Shown: piece after piece, positions 44,531 to 57,730 of the stretch
How the letters are laid out: each line of letters opens with the position of its first letter
Position numbering within the stretch: the stretch's first letter is position 1
Source: Lycocorax pyrrhopterus obiensis
Lineage: Eukaryota > Chordata > Aves > Passeriformes > Paradisaeidae
Reading direction: 5' to 3'
NCBI GenBank assembly: GCA_014706295.1
Contig: JACSVZ010000007.1
Coordinates: forward strand, 47,630,975 to 47,694,974
Length of the DNA: 64,000 nt
Notes under the pieces: generated by a model
Seen by the model: only the letters and a program-made list of their open reading frames with translations
Database searches by the model: none
What the model was told of the DNA's origin: nothing
Made by a program: the position numbers and the translations under genes

Positions 44531-47500
44531 CATAGATTATTCATTATCATGCTTATTTTATTAATAATTCAGGCATCAAAACGTCTCCAGGTATGGGGCA
44601 TTTGTTCTGTTTGCTGGGGTGGGCGGGAGCAAGGGGTGGGGAGGGTTACTGATGCAGAAAATTCTTAACCCCCAACCATTTGTCACATTTGCACAGCTTC
44701 AGAAGCACGGACATTATAAAAAGCTGTTCCAGAAAGGGCCCTATACCTTATTGATGCCTTAGATGCACATGTGGGTGCGGGGCTGATCTGTGGGCCGTGG
44801 ACAGTGCTGTGGCTGCCAGTCCCTGCACCCTGCCCAGGGCAGTGTGGCGCAGGGTGAGGCTGTGTCCTGGTCCCTGGATTGCAGCACGTGTGTGATGTGA
44901 ATGCAGCTTCTTGTTCCCAGATGACAACATCCTAAACTAAAACCGCAGTCTTGGGGTTTAGAAATACCAGAGTTCATAGAGCTTGGTTTTCCCCTGCCAC
45001 TAAACTAACTGGAACACTTGTTTTGCTGCAATCTAGTTAGGGTTTGAGTTCTTTTTGTTTCATGGTTTTGTTTTGATTTGGGGTTTTTTTGGTTTGGTTT
45101 GTTTGTTTGTTCATGGGGGGGGTTTTGTTTGGTTGGTCTGGGTTATGGTGTTTTATTGGTTTTTTTCAATTTACTAAGTGAAATCTGACATAGGCCTGGT
45201 AGAACCACAGCATGTTCTTTTGATATACAGACATACAACTGTCAAGTGAACATAGGCAGTGAAGGCTGATGGTGTGGTTCTCCTGACTGACATTTAGGAA
45301 ACCAAATAGTATACTTTCAAGTAGGGTGGGTGGATCTTTCAAATCAGCAAGACAAACACATCAAGTTGTGTAGAGATCTTTTCCTAACAGCATTGCAATT
45401 CCAAAATATTAATGGTATTGGGTTTTTTTAAAATCCAAATACAAGATTGTGAACTAATGAATTACATGATGAATTGTGTAAAGAACTGGGGTTCCAAAGA
45501 TTCTTGATGTTGTTTGCTATAGAAACTTTGCATGAAGGCTCAAGTACTTAGCAGATTTTATATTTTCTAAGAGCCCCTATCAGTGAGTGTCCTAGGGAAG
45601 CAGTCAGAGGATATTTGAAAGAGTTGGTAATTTCTTTTGTCGTAATAAATTGGGTTTTGAACTGAAGTGAACAAGTATCCCAATAAATGGAAGGTAGACA
45701 CCAAGAAAACTTCTTGCAGTCTCATAGATGATTAAGCACAGTTGTTACCTAGCAGTAAATGAGCTCTATCCGACTGCTGAATATAACTGGGAGCAGAGCA
45801 CACTTCAGAGTACAGCACAGCCCTTTTGGCCCTCAAACTATTAAACTCCAGGAGAAAAAAACACAAACATTTAATACAAAAAATAGTGTATTGCAGCAGG
45901 GGGTTAAATTTCTCCCACGTCCCTGTGGAGACCAGCACCCTGTAGCAATGCTACAGAAACAAAGTTGAGAAGCAGGTCTGCCAGCATTGCCACCAGTGAC
46001 CCTCAAAAAGAGGTTGCAAGTTGTCCTTTCCAGCATCCCTCTAGGTGATGGACAAAGCTAGATCTGCCTGGCTGTGGGTACCACTGCCTCATTTGTGGTG
46101 TCTCCTTGTTTTGATCTTTCATAGAAGTTTCATTGACTGGGAAATCTTGCACAGATCTCTGAAGAGCTGCTTTCATTTCAGTTGCCTTAGAAGTCAGCAT
46201 CCACAGAAATACCGAAAGAATTATTCATAGTGCAGGCTTTTCCTGACAAAAACAACTCCTAAAATAGTGGTTGAAGTGCAATATGAGAACTGTTCTAATC
46301 ATCTAAAAATTAATCAAAATTATTTCTGAATATTTTTTATTTCTAGATCTCGAAATATGATGCATTTGAAAAATAGGTTCCTGAACAAAAGTCATGCTTG
46401 CCCTAAAATTTGCAGCATTTAAAACAAACACAGTGTTTGAATAGGAACCAACTGAATCAACTGAGAAATCCATAAGAAAGCATGAAAAAGCATTCCCCAT
46501 TTTACTAGTTTGCAGTGAGATTGGCAATAATAATGCTGCCAGTGTAGTAAGTGTTCTGAAAAAGGGTAAGGTGAAAGAAATGGATAGAGGGAGAGCAAAA
46601 AGAATACCTGTGCATGGGACTGCTTTGTAGTCTTGTCCTGAAGAGTATTTGTAGTCCCTAAGGCTAAATATTTAATTGTGGGCTCCCTGGGCATTAAGTT
46701 TTTTTAGAAGTGGTGCTGTTACTTGGTTCGTCTCCTTTCCTGGCCCCCCATAACTCCCCCTGCTCCATGCTAACTTCACATTTACCTGAAAATATGCAAC
46801 CTGGAAAAGTTGTAAGCCTGCTCTGTTCAGAACTTGCCAAATGTGTTCTGCTTATTCTCCGCTTTCTTAAAAAATATATTAAAAAGAATAATTTCCTCCA
46901 GACATTCTGTTAGGAGACAAAATACAACCGTGATTTCAGGAAGGTTTTACTACTGTGAAGTGAAATTTTAGCCCAGAGTATTTAGCCCTCTAGGAATCTC
47001 TGTGCAACATCAATTAAAATTAGTTTCTCAAGGGTTTTGACAAGAAATTTGATGGATATTTCCTAATAACTCATTTGTTTATTTAGATATTAATAAATAA
47101 AAATTCCTACACAAATATACCAGATGCCCTGACAATCAGTGTGCATGATGCTGTCCACCTTACACAGCTGAATTGAAGACAAGTAGATTCAATCAGTAAA
47201 GTCAGTAAAACATATTTTTAGTACTAAAGAAGATATGTTGCTCTATGGTACAGTTACAAAAACATAGCTAAAGTGTGAAAATTTATTTTCTGATTTATTT
47301 TCCATCAAATTAATTTATAGAGGAAGGCAATTTCTTAAATAGCTCAGGTTATTATATTCTATATTAAACACTTGCACACATGGAAAATACTATTGCACAA
47401 AAATGGTCTTAGGGTTACAAAACTAAGTACTCAAAATTTAAAAAACCCCAAACAATTAAGGTTATCCATGATACTCCAGACTGGCCTATTGCAAATGTGA

Positions 47501-47679
47501 TTGCAAAACATCATGACATTGTCTTGTCTCATTCTATACTGCCCTCAGCATCTTTCCATCAGTGTATTGAATATTTCATTGCAACTTTCCTTTGAATGCA
47601 CCATTCCATCCATACCCTAGTCACTACCCACTACCCAGCTCTTGTTCCAAAGTCAGAATTACTGTTTTCCTATGGCACT
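44531..47679. other. Intergenic downstream of CALM1
   Basis: About 3.1 kb with no gene recognised. It holds a GC-rich patch at 44,760-44,900 and a strongly G/T-biased stretch at 45,040-45,165; the remainder is AT-rich. Confidence 0.5.
45040..45165 (+). repeat. G/T low-complexity tract
   Basis: The plus strand is nearly free of C and poor in A, made of GGTTT, GTTTT and GTTTG words with one run of eight Gs. This kind of low-complexity tract is common in bird intergenic DNA. Confidence 0.75.
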
Positions 47680-47800
47680 TAGGTATCTGAGTGCTTCACA
47701 AATGCTGCTTTCTTTTAAGGACGCACAGTGAATTGAGGACGTGCTTTATCCTCACCAAACAAAGGAGCTGAGGTGCACTGAAGTCCAAAGCAGTATTTCT
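47680..47800 (+). mobile_element. Ancient amniote SINE-like relic
   Basis: GAGTGCTTCACAAATGC, then TTTATCCTCAC, then GGAGCTGAGGTGCACTGAAG keep the order of landmarks in an old MIR/CORE-type SINE I know from reptiles. It is highly diverged and identified by memory only. Confidence 0.4.
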
Positions 47801-48836
47801 GAGAGATCAGTCTGACACATTTTCATTTGTCAGAATCATAATCATGCCTTATGTGTGGTACAAAGACACCTTGTCAGTATGAGCATCTTTCAAGTTGGAA
47901 AACCAGTCTAAACTTCTGGGTCAGGCCGTTGTTGTCCAGCGTGCCTGGAGGAAGCAACTGCCTGTAGACAGCTGAGTCTGAGCGGTCCATCCCACCCCAC
48001 ACAGGGCTCCATGCAGAGACCACAAGCACTTGTTTTCCAGAGCAGCAGTGGCCTGCATTGCCCAGCAGGTCAGCTTGCTTCTTTCAGCCCCTATATCACT
48101 CACTATGCATTGCCTTGTTCATGTAAAAGAAGAAAAGACATCAGCTATGCAACATTTCTTTCATTGCACCACACCGATTCATGTCCTGAGCAGCAGGGAA
48201 GAGAACAAACTGAAAAAACCAAGGTGATTTCATGCTAGGGCCACAAAATAGGGTGGTGGTGATGACTTGTGAAAGGAAAGTAGGGGAATAAAAGTGGCAA
48301 AACCCCTTGATTTCAGCACTTTGTGCTTTCCAGCATAACTTTGTACTTTCATTGCTGTTTCAATCCTGTAATTTACTACCACAAAAGGGAAAGCAGAACT
48401 ACACCCCCAGCACAGGAAACTCGGTTGTGTGGCATCATGGTGACACCCCAGTGAGTCATCATCTGAGCTGCTGCCATTGGGTTTGGCACAGATCTCTGTG
48501 ACCTCTTGAGGTAACAGAGGGACAGCAACCGAAGCTCTTCCGCTTCCTCAGCCAACCAAACATGGGGAGGGAGCGCTTTGCCCACAGGTTTGCAGAGGGA
48601 AAGTGGATTCAGGACCACAGGAGCAGCTCAGGGCTCTGCAGTAGGCTGTGCTTTAATGGTCCTAAGCTTTTCCACCCATCCCCTGTAACTATGATCCCAT
48701 ACCTCCTGTCCTCTTCCTGTCCTGCCTGCCCCCTTCCTCTCCATTTTATTCTTTACCCATGTCAGACCCAGCTTGTGCCTCTCAGACTTTACTAGGTTTC
48801 CTTGTCCCACAGTCCTTGCTCCTTTTTCATCTCTGC
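47801..48836. other. Intergenic, no gene recognised
   Basis: Moderate GC. Overlapping frames of 60-115 codons occur on both strands around 47,920-48,975; none resembles a known protein and the longest runs into the LTR that follows. No repeat identified. Confidence 0.5.
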
Positions 48837-49560
48837 TCTCATGGGCTAACCCCAATTGGGAACTCAGCCCCACCAGCCACTGGCTCGCTCCCCTCCCCAG
48901 CAGGATGGGGGAGAGAATCAGAAGAATAAAAGTGAGAAAATTCTTGGGTTGAGATATAGAGAATTGAACATGCACAAATAAAGCAAAACAAAGAATTAAT
49001 TAATTACTCCCCATGGGCAGGCAGGTGTTCAGCCATCCCTAGGAAAGAAGGGCTCTATCCCACATTGTGATTATTTGAGAAAACAAACACAGTAACTCCA
49101 ACAACATCCCCCCTTCCTTCTTCCCCCAGATATTGTTGCTGAGCATGATGCTATATGGTATGGGATATCATAGAATGGTTTGAGTTGGAAGAGATATAAA
49201 AGATCATCTAGTTCCAACCCCTCTTCCACTAGACCAAGTTGCTCAGTGCCCCATCCAGCCTGGCCTTGAACACTGCCAGGGATGGGGCATCCATGATTTC
49301 TCTGGGCAGTTCCCTTTGGACAGTTGAAGTTGGCTCTCCTGGCTGGGCTCCCTCCCAGTCTCTGTGCACCCCTGGCCTGCTCACTGGTGGGGTGGGGTGA
49401 GAGGCCGAAAAAGTCTGGATGTTGTGCAAGCACTGCTCAGTGATAGCTAAAGCATCCCTTTGTTATCAACATTTTTTGTGTCTCACAAGTCCAAAACCGA
49501 GCACCATACGAGCAACTACGAAGAAAATGAACTCTACCTCAGAATGTACAAACCAGTACA
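48837..49560 (-). mobile_element. Avian ERVL-type solo LTR, interrupted by CR1
   Basis: On the minus strand it begins TGTACTGGTTTG and ends GGGGTTAGCCCATGAGA. Between these, many landmarks of a widespread avian ERVL-type LTR occur in order, for example TCTCACCCCACCCCACCAG, CCATACCATAT, GGCTGAACACCTGCCTGCC and ATTCTCTCCCCCATC. Flanking 5-mers TCTGC (48,832-48,836) and TCAGC (49,561-49,565) differ by one base, as expected for an aged 5-bp target-site duplication. Without the CR1 insert the LTR is 581 bp. The TATA box seems lost. No internal retroviral genes lie beside it, so it is a solo LTR. The family name is not given because I cannot search. Confidence 0.82.
49168..49310 (-). mobile_element. 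5'-truncated CR1 LINE nested in the LTR
   Basis: Begins TCATAGAATGGTTTGAGTTGG, the reverse complement of the CR1 3' terminus, and continues with the standard 3'-end text (CATCTAGTTCCAACCCC, ATCCAGCCTGGCCTTGAACA). LTR sequence stops at GGGATA just before it and resumes at TCCCTTTGG just after, so the insertion edges are exact and no target-site duplication is visible, as usual for CR1. It is the best preserved CR1 fragment in the window. Confidence 0.85.
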
Positions 49561-52500
49561 TCAGCCCATCTGTTTCTCTCACTAATGAGGGCTGCCAATG
49601 ACATATCTTCTTCCAGATCTCACAAGCACCAACTTTTTGTCCTAATTAGTTGATTTCTCACCAAGCAACTTTATCCTGTGTGTTGCCTAAGACAGGGCGA
49701 TCACTCAGGTCAGGGCAAAGAAGATAGTTTTCCTGTGCTCTGCTCAGGCCCCAGGTTGCAGGTGTGGATCTGAGCCTTGCCCAACTTGCCTGACTCACAG
49801 CAGCAGAGAGCTGTGGTTGCAGAAGAAAAAGACACAGAGGAAGTTGCCTCAAGCTTCAAGCTGGGGATACTTAGTCCAGGGTTAGGCAGCTGTTGGAAGT
49901 CTACCTTGGTCATGAGTGCTGGCTGTGAGGGTCCACTGCTCTACCTCACCACTTTCCTGAAATGCTGCTTTTGTCTCAGAAGAGTTACTGCTTTTGTAAA
50001 CATGGAGTGCCCCACTCCCATATCTTCTGCACCACTCTCATATCTTCTTGCATTCAAGAAGAGCTTCGCTGTCCACTTCTGAGCAGAATCATACTAGAGG
50101 TAAGCTTAAGCACTCACTTCATCCACCACTGATATGCAGCCATCTTGAGCCTAAAATGTGGCAGATTTATAAGAGAGTCTTTGCACATGGGTTGTTCCCA
50201 GCAGAGATCAATACACTAAGTTTTGAACTTAAGGCTGTAATGTGGTGCAGAATAAGTCTGAGACAGGAAGGAAAGTGATACCAGGGACCGACACAGAGAT
50301 CCCTCCCAGCCCTCTTCTCCTACCGACTCTCCTCTCCCTTTGTCTTCCCTTCTTACCTAATCTCCATCTCTTCTTATACATCATGGCACAATTTACCTAT
50401 TCTACAAAGACCACCTCATTGAACCTAATTCTGTTCATAGGCAGCTTTAGATTAGAACATCAGTTACTATTTGGTAAACTACTGCAGGAGTACCCACACA
50501 GAAGAAGTACAAGAAGCTCTCAATTGCAGAAGTATGCCTGCACAAAAAGTCACATAAAGGTTTATTGCACTGATATTAAATTATTGTGGTAGTTTGAAGT
50601 TTTATGAAGCAATATTTATAATAATGTCATTTTAGTACTCTGTACTTAAACACATTAGACCTGATTCCATACAACAGGTAGTTGCTATTTGGGGGAAAAT
50701 AACCTTCCTTCTCTGATGTGGCAAAAAGCTTCTTCAGAGCAAAGCTGTTGCCACTAGTGAGTACGTATAAATGAAAAAGTAATATCTAATAAAATATATA
50801 TAGCTAGGTACCCTTTTCAGACTTTTGCAGTACATTGCTTACTATGAAATAATGGAACGTAATTTAATGTTTCTCTTTTTAATAGGATAGGGAAGAATTC
50901 AGAACCTTATTCACAATTAATGTCCATCACATGCAAGCTACTTCACACTGCCAGTCAAATGATGTTGTTAGTTCAAGGATGATGTATGAAGCTAATCTGT
51001 TTGCAGATTGTTAATTACTAGAACAATACTGAATCTCACATGCAGCTTTAGTTCCTAAGATATTACCCAGAAGTCATATAATCTACTTGTATGGCAATGT
51101 AGGTCTTTTTCGTGATTTACAACATGCCAGGTATTGTCTTGACCAATTCTAGATTAAATTAATATGAACAGTTAATACAATAACAATTGGAACCAGCATT
51201 AGGTCACACAGCTGAATTGGTGAGAAAATGGAACCATTTTTTTAGATCTATTGCTGGCTGCACACTGTTGACTGCTAGTTTGGGAATTTATTTAATGTCT
51301 TCAGTTTTACTCTATTAGATTGGCAAAGTCCTCTTACCTGCAGATTTTCTAATGAATTGGGTATACGCCCTGCTGAGTGAATAGGTTGCTGTTAAATATT
51401 TCAGTCTGGGATTTGACCCATTTTGCAAATTTATCACCTTCCAGCAAATTTTATCTCAATTTTATGTTTCCAAATAAGAAAACTTCATCACTCTTTTCAG
51501 CACAAACCAGTGAAAGCACCACTCTGTGATCATTTTGTTCTGTTCCTGCACTGACAACTCAGTGCCCGTGAACTCTGGCAATTAGGCATGATTAGCTGAA
51601 CACGGCAGATTCATCATTAGCTCAGAATTTCTTTGATTCTGGCGATCTAGGTCAGACAAGGTTTTGCAAAATGAGGTTTTGTGGTTTAACTTAATTTTTT
51701 ATTATACCCTCTATAAAAGGAGAAGAAAGGTTTAAAAGGAAAAAGGTGTTACTGATATAAACAAAGGTAGAAAAGCCTGACTGATGGACTTAGGGAGGAA
51801 TAAAAGATGAGTGTGTTTGGCAAAGCACTCATACAGAAGAGCTCTGCTAAGGATGATGAGAGATTTCTGTAGAGCCAGCTCTGGGAGAATCCCTGCAGAG
51901 AACAGAGGCAAGTGGGGGCAGAAGTGTGTGAGGGAAGATCTAAAATAGATTAAAAAAACGTGAAACATGCAAATGGCCTTGGGAATGCAACCTACGACAA
52001 ACGATAGCAGCCCTGCTGCAGAGGCAAAGCTGCCACAGCCTGCATTAAGCTGAGCAAGGGTTTAGGGAACAGTGACTTGGGAGGAGTGGGATGCAATCCT
52101 TTGTGTTTCCAGTTCCAGCCATGACGAGGGATGGCTTGGCTTTCTGCCTAGTCTTCAAAGCTGACTCTGTCTCCTGTGCTGCAATCCATGTTTCCAAGCT
52201 GGGTACTATTTTTTAGGGTGCTTTCTCTATATCCAGTTATTGCCCACAAGCAGTTCTCCTCAATTTTTAAAATATTAGCAGACCACAGTTTAGGACTGAA
52301 ACCTTACAAGTGACTAAGCTTGAATATGAGCTGGTTGACTGAAAACTGTCAGATGAGAGCTTAAAACATAACAGAACAGTTATGAGTGGTTTAAAAGACA
52401 AAACTATATTTTCCAGTTCCTTTTTTAACCTCTAGCCCTATTTTTCTATTTCATCCCACCAGTTTTAAAACAGAGTGAAACAGAGACTACAAAGAAGGTA

Positions 52501-55500
52501 TAGCAGGTCCCAAATTAACACTTAGTGGCAAAATCAAATGCAGGCACCTTCCTCATTTTGAATATTTTAGGAAATGGCCTAGAGAAAGGAATATGGTGCA
52601 GAAACATCCAGCTCAAGTTCATCAGCTCAGATGTGACTTGCCAGCTGAGTTAGTGCCAGCAAATGTCTGCTCTCAGTCTGCAGAGGAGACATCCTTGAAA
52701 TGTTGCCTTACCTATGGTTGCCTATTTCCCTTTCACGGGTGTTGTTATGGCAGGGGATCTACTGTCTCCCCGTCTGGTGATACTCCAGCTGCTAAAGAGA
52801 TGTCCCCGTTTTCAGCAGGCTGAGTTCACAAGCTGTGAAGTTTAAGGACATGGCTCTACAGGCCGCCCTGCAAACAGAGTCCAAGCCTCCACATGTTGCA
52901 GTGGTGACCAGGGCCTGCTCGACCGGCAAGGTTTGGCCAAGTGTCCTCATTGTCACCCTTTGTGGAGTGGCAGGGACTCACCGCTGTGGTGACACACATG
53001 CTGGCCTGCCGGAGACTTGGGCTCAGGTACCTGATGGGCACCAGTCCCTTTCTGGGCAGGTTTTGCAGCTTGTGCCAAGCACTCTGCAGCTCACATAGCA
53101 CTGGCAGCTGATGAGCCCAGCCTAAACCAGCCGTGGGAGCCCCACACAATGCTCCGGCTGCTGGGAATTACATCCTTAAAGTCCATTCCGGCTGCTCCAC
53201 AGGACTGGGCTGAAAACGGGATTTATTGTTATTGTTGATATCAATATTCAAGCAAATAGGCTGGTGTGAGCTCCCCAATCACTGCTTTTATTGTCCTTCA
53301 CAAGGAAGTCAGCCATGGAGCCGGTTCCTTCCTGCCCAGCCGAAACTTCCCTGTGCCCACAGGAGCAGAGCAGCAACCGGGCCAGATCCTGTGGCCAGCT
53401 GATTGCTTCCCCGAACCTGGCACCTGCAGCTCACTGGCCCATAGCACCCAGCTGCCCGGCCCAGGGAAATGTGCAGGACATTTGCATGTCGGCAGGTGGG
53501 AAGGACTGGAGGAAACTGGTCTCTGCTCAGCAGCTCCCAGTGCTGCCACCTGGGATATAAACACAGGGAAGGAAACATCTTACGACTGGATGCTGGCTGT
53601 ATGCAGCTTTGTGAATGAAACACTGGCAGCCGAACCATCAAAAACGATTCGCAAATTCAGATTTAAACTTTATTAGTGGCCTCTCTCTTGTTAATCAAGT
53701 GAAACACCCCTATCCCCCTCTGAAACACAGTATGTTTGATATTCATGCGCAAAGAGAAATTTTACACCTTTAAACCTCCCCATCCCCCAGCTGTTTATAT
53801 TGTGTCAGTCATGTGGTTCCTGTTTTTTTCCTTTCTGGATCAATATGAACATCTTTAATACTTTTATGATTGGTCTCTATAAAAATTAACAGGAAAGCAA
53901 ATGCCAGAAAAGAAAGGTCATTTAAATCAAGGGATAATTCTAGAAGGACGAATGGGTAGGAGGGTCCCTGGGTAAACCCACCTTGGAAATGAAAGCTTTC
54001 CTGGCATCAGAAGAGCACAGCTCTGGAGCCACCACTCTGTGAGTAGCCACAAGAGAAAAAAATGGCTAATTTTTGTTCAAGCCTTATCAAATGGAGTAGA
54101 TTATGTGGTGACCTGAATCTCCGAACACCAAAGCCAAGCCTCTCTCTCACCTCCATTACGGCACTTCAAGAGAACTTAAGCAGCCAGGACTGTCAATTAT
54201 AGTGTATTTCAAGAAGAGTTTTATGGCAAAATCATTGTTTTTCCTTTGTCAAACCAGTCTCCCTTTCCTAACTAAAAATTTTTCTCATTTTTTGGCTTTA
54301 ATTTGGCCTTAGTTTTTAAATACTGTGTAGCAATTACAGATCATGCTCATTATGCCCTCAGCAAACTAAGCAGAAGAGCTTTCAATCAAATCCATCAAAT
54401 TCTGGCTGGCTCATGGATATCTCCCTTCTTTTATTTTGGGTTTTTTTCCCAGTTTAAAAACCTTGAGTGTTTTGCAGTGATGCTATTGGGGAGCTGCCTG
54501 CCTGCATATAAACAGCATTGCCACATTATTTCCATATGTCCGAGTGATTAACTCAGCTTCTGCCTGTCTTCATTTTATCTTTTTTTAGATAACTAACGGA
54601 GTTTCTTAAGTGTGTACTCAGGTCAATGAGCTCGACAGCTAATGCTCAAAGAGGAGGACTTACTGGGAAATAAAATGAAGAGCTCAATAAGTATTTATGA
54701 CCCTCTCTCTGGTGAGGTTGAAGGCTGATCTGAGGCAACAGTGACAGGTATGTTATTATCATATGCCAAATATTTAATTTTTTGCTGGAACAAGTTTGAT
54801 AGTGACAGTTGACTTCCCTCAGGGCAAGCGGCCTCTTATGAATGTTATCTTCACTGTTAGCCTTGTTGAATGTCTTGAAGGACAAGCTGAGAACTAATTG
54901 GGAGCTGGATAGCAAAGGGCTCATCCATAGGGATGAGCCCTGGGCTGTGGGTAGGTGGGATAAGGAAACCTGGCGTTACGACTTCCAAGCTGTATCTGTT
55001 ATGGGGTAATTAGAAGATTTCAGTCTTCAAGGGTGCACAAACTCTGTTATCCAAACAGTCACTGCCTGAATTATTCACAGCTCATTAAAAAAGATAAGGA
55101 AATGAAATACAAGATATATGCACATAAATCATTGTGAGATCTTCCCAGTACCTGCTGTGGTCAAGAATAAAACCCAGCTTCCACTACAATCTCCTTTTGT
55201 CACAGCTTCTAACTTAGAAAATAAAATGAAAAGAGAAACATCAATTTTGAAGCAAATACATTTGGGTTGGTCACTCTCCAAGATTAATATTATGGGGGAG
55301 TTTAACTATCACCTTTATGCCTTCACCCATAAGTGGTTTTTTTTTCCTTTAAAAAGAAAATTAACAAAGAAATTAAATGCAAAGTGTTCAAGCGGAAAAG
55401 TTCCAGGATATCTGAATATATGTGAGGTGTTCTAATCACCTCATTGTGCAACACTAGGGTTAATATAAAGTTATATAAAATGTTTTCTCTAGTTTAACTC

Positions 55501-57499
55501 ATACCTTGTAGACTATCCAGGGACCAGGTTTTCAGTCAGTAATATCTCAGTTGAAAAGATAACAGAAACTGCAAAATGGCAATTATTTTGGAAAAAAATC
55601 CAGCCTCTTTCTTAGGTATTCAAGGCTTCCCTTGATGAATAGAAAAGTTATCAGTCTCCCACCAGTTCCCTCTGAATAAAGTTGCTGAGATGGTGTTGGA
55701 TTTGCAGTTGGAGTTTTAAAAATTTTGTAAAGTGCATAATTTTGAAGTTATGTATGTTTTCTTGATGTGTTTAGGCAATGTAGTGTGCTATGATGAAAAA
55801 AGAGAATTTTGCACTCACAAAGAATAAAATTATCCATTAGAACAACAGATGTATTAATACAGAATTTCAATGAGTATTTAAAGAATGTCACTTAAAGTTA
55901 TAATTGACTTATACATGCAATCCCATTGACTTTAATTGAGGAAAAAATTGGCTATGTCTCTTCTCTTTAACAAATTGTTCATTAAAATGTTGTGAGTTCT
56001 CTACTGAACCATGTGGCACTTGAAAAGACCAGTATCTTCATTGCTCATTTATGATTCCTACTGAAAGTCTCCATTAGAGTTGCAATTTTGCCTTACATTA
56101 ACAAATGTACTAATGGAATTGCCCTTTTTGGGCCACTTTTTACTTTGCAACAACAGTTTCCATGTTTTGTTTTAATTTTATTTCCGCCCCATCAGGCCAG
56201 TTTTTAATGAGTGTCTCTGTGTGAGGTGCAAGGGCTTAGGTGTCTGGATGCTGCAGGCAATGCAGTGCTATTCTGTAAATCTAGTGCCTACTTGGATGAT
56301 GTTAGAGGATGCAAGGTCACAGATCAAATGAATTTTAAAAATTTACTGTGCCATAATCTCCTCACAGTGAAATGCATGTGTGTCTAACAAGTATCTTGTT
56401 GCTATTAAGAAATCGGTTAATTAAAATAAGAAAAACAGCTGTAATTGGGTGCTATAAAAGTGGTCCTAGCATCAAAGAAGGCTCAGGATCTGGGGTTTGG
56501 TGAGGTCCTGAAGATAGTCCAAAACGCTCTGTGGATGGCTTAGTAAATTCCTAGGCATCAGCAGTATTTGTAAGGAACAAGAACAGTGGATTCAAGGTAT
56601 GTACGTATTTTATAATATGGAAATACTGCAAAATCTTTTTACATGGCTTGATCCTCATGGCTATGATAGGATACCCTCATGGATGGCTGAGTGGGTGCAC
56701 CGTTTTTGACCCAGTGAAGGTGTTCACCAGTGTTCGGATTAGCTCTTACAAATACTGCATCCCTTTAACTGTAATTTATGTTAACAGCTGATGTGAACAC
56801 TGAGTACTTGGAACTGCACTGATGAGGTCGATATAACCAGGTGTTCTGCAACCCTATGAGATACTGAGACATTTCTAGTGAAGTCAGCGAGAGGGAGAGT
56901 GTCAGCCTCTGGCTGGCTTGAGGCTCTGCAGAACACAAATTAGGTCCTATCTGCTTCTCTGCACTTTTGCTGGAAATGCTCACTCTTTTGTGCTGGCTAG
57001 TTATTGCTCTGCTTTATTACAGCTTATGACAAACTAACAGAGTAATAAGAGTCAGGTTTTTTTATAATCATATTGGAGTAGTGATTTAACAGGACATCAT
57101 GTTTTTCTGGGGAGATTTTACAAAGCTTGTTTTAGTCATTTGGAATGAAAACACACAAAGCAGTGCAGTCCTATTACCCAGTTAAAGATCATTGGAACAA
57201 ATACACAACGTCACATATAATAGAGTTGGACGGCTTATTTATTTGGAATAAAATACTGAAGAATTGTTCCAATTAGACTGATGTTTGTCCAGACCATCTT
57301 TGTTGGATTTGAAAAGCAATTACTGTACTCTTCTTGCTGTTCTTTTCTGGATTCTTCTTGCTCTCCTCACACTTGCCTAATCTCCTGGTTTGCTTGGTTC
57401 ATGGCTACTGCAAGCCATGCAATTTAAGAAAACACCTACAAATTGGGTTGTTGTGTTTTTTACTATGCATATGTATTCAAACAAAAAAGAAAAAAAGGC
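49561..57499. other. Intergenic, no gene recognised
   Basis: Nearly 8 kb. A GC-richer section at 52,590-53,680 yields open frames up to 136 codons on the plus strand (53,266-53,676) and 110 on the minus strand; they overlap each other and show no domain. Stretches at 51,240-51,560 and 55,900-56,180 are free of obvious repeats and could be conserved non-coding DNA, which needs comparison. A TATAAAAGG at 51,712-51,720 has no gene after it. Confidence 0.5.
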
Positions 57500-57730
57500 A
57501 GTATTTGAAGATGGACAGAGTCTGCTGCTATGACCATAGAGTGCGGGAGAACGGGACTTTTGAACAACGAATTAATATGATTTCGCAAAAGCTTGTTTAT
57601 TGTTTATATTACACTATTTTTATGCATTTTTGCAGCTGTAGTTTATGAGATTACGCATGACTTGATTGGTTTTTTTATGTTGTCTACGCGCCTTGCATGC
57701 ACTTTTTAGAAAACTTGATTGGTTTTATTT
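57500..57730 (-). mobile_element. Possible LTR (minus orientation)
   Basis: Read on the minus strand: two CCAATCAAG boxes (complement of 57,714-57,722 and 57,661-57,669), a TATA-like GCATAAAAATAG (57,614-57,625), an AATAAA (57,596-57,601) and then a CpG-bearing tail. This is the order and spacing seen in LTRs A and B. Outer ends and target duplication are not resolved. Confidence 0.4.

Noticed and set aside
51712..51720. TATAAAAGG as a gene promoter
   Set aside because: There is no CpG island, CCAAT box or recognisable gene after it; such words occur by chance in AT-rich DNA.
53266..53676. 136-codon plus frame
   Set aside because: A minus frame of 110 codons and another plus frame cover the same bases; Pro/Ala/Gly/Ser-rich composition without a domain.
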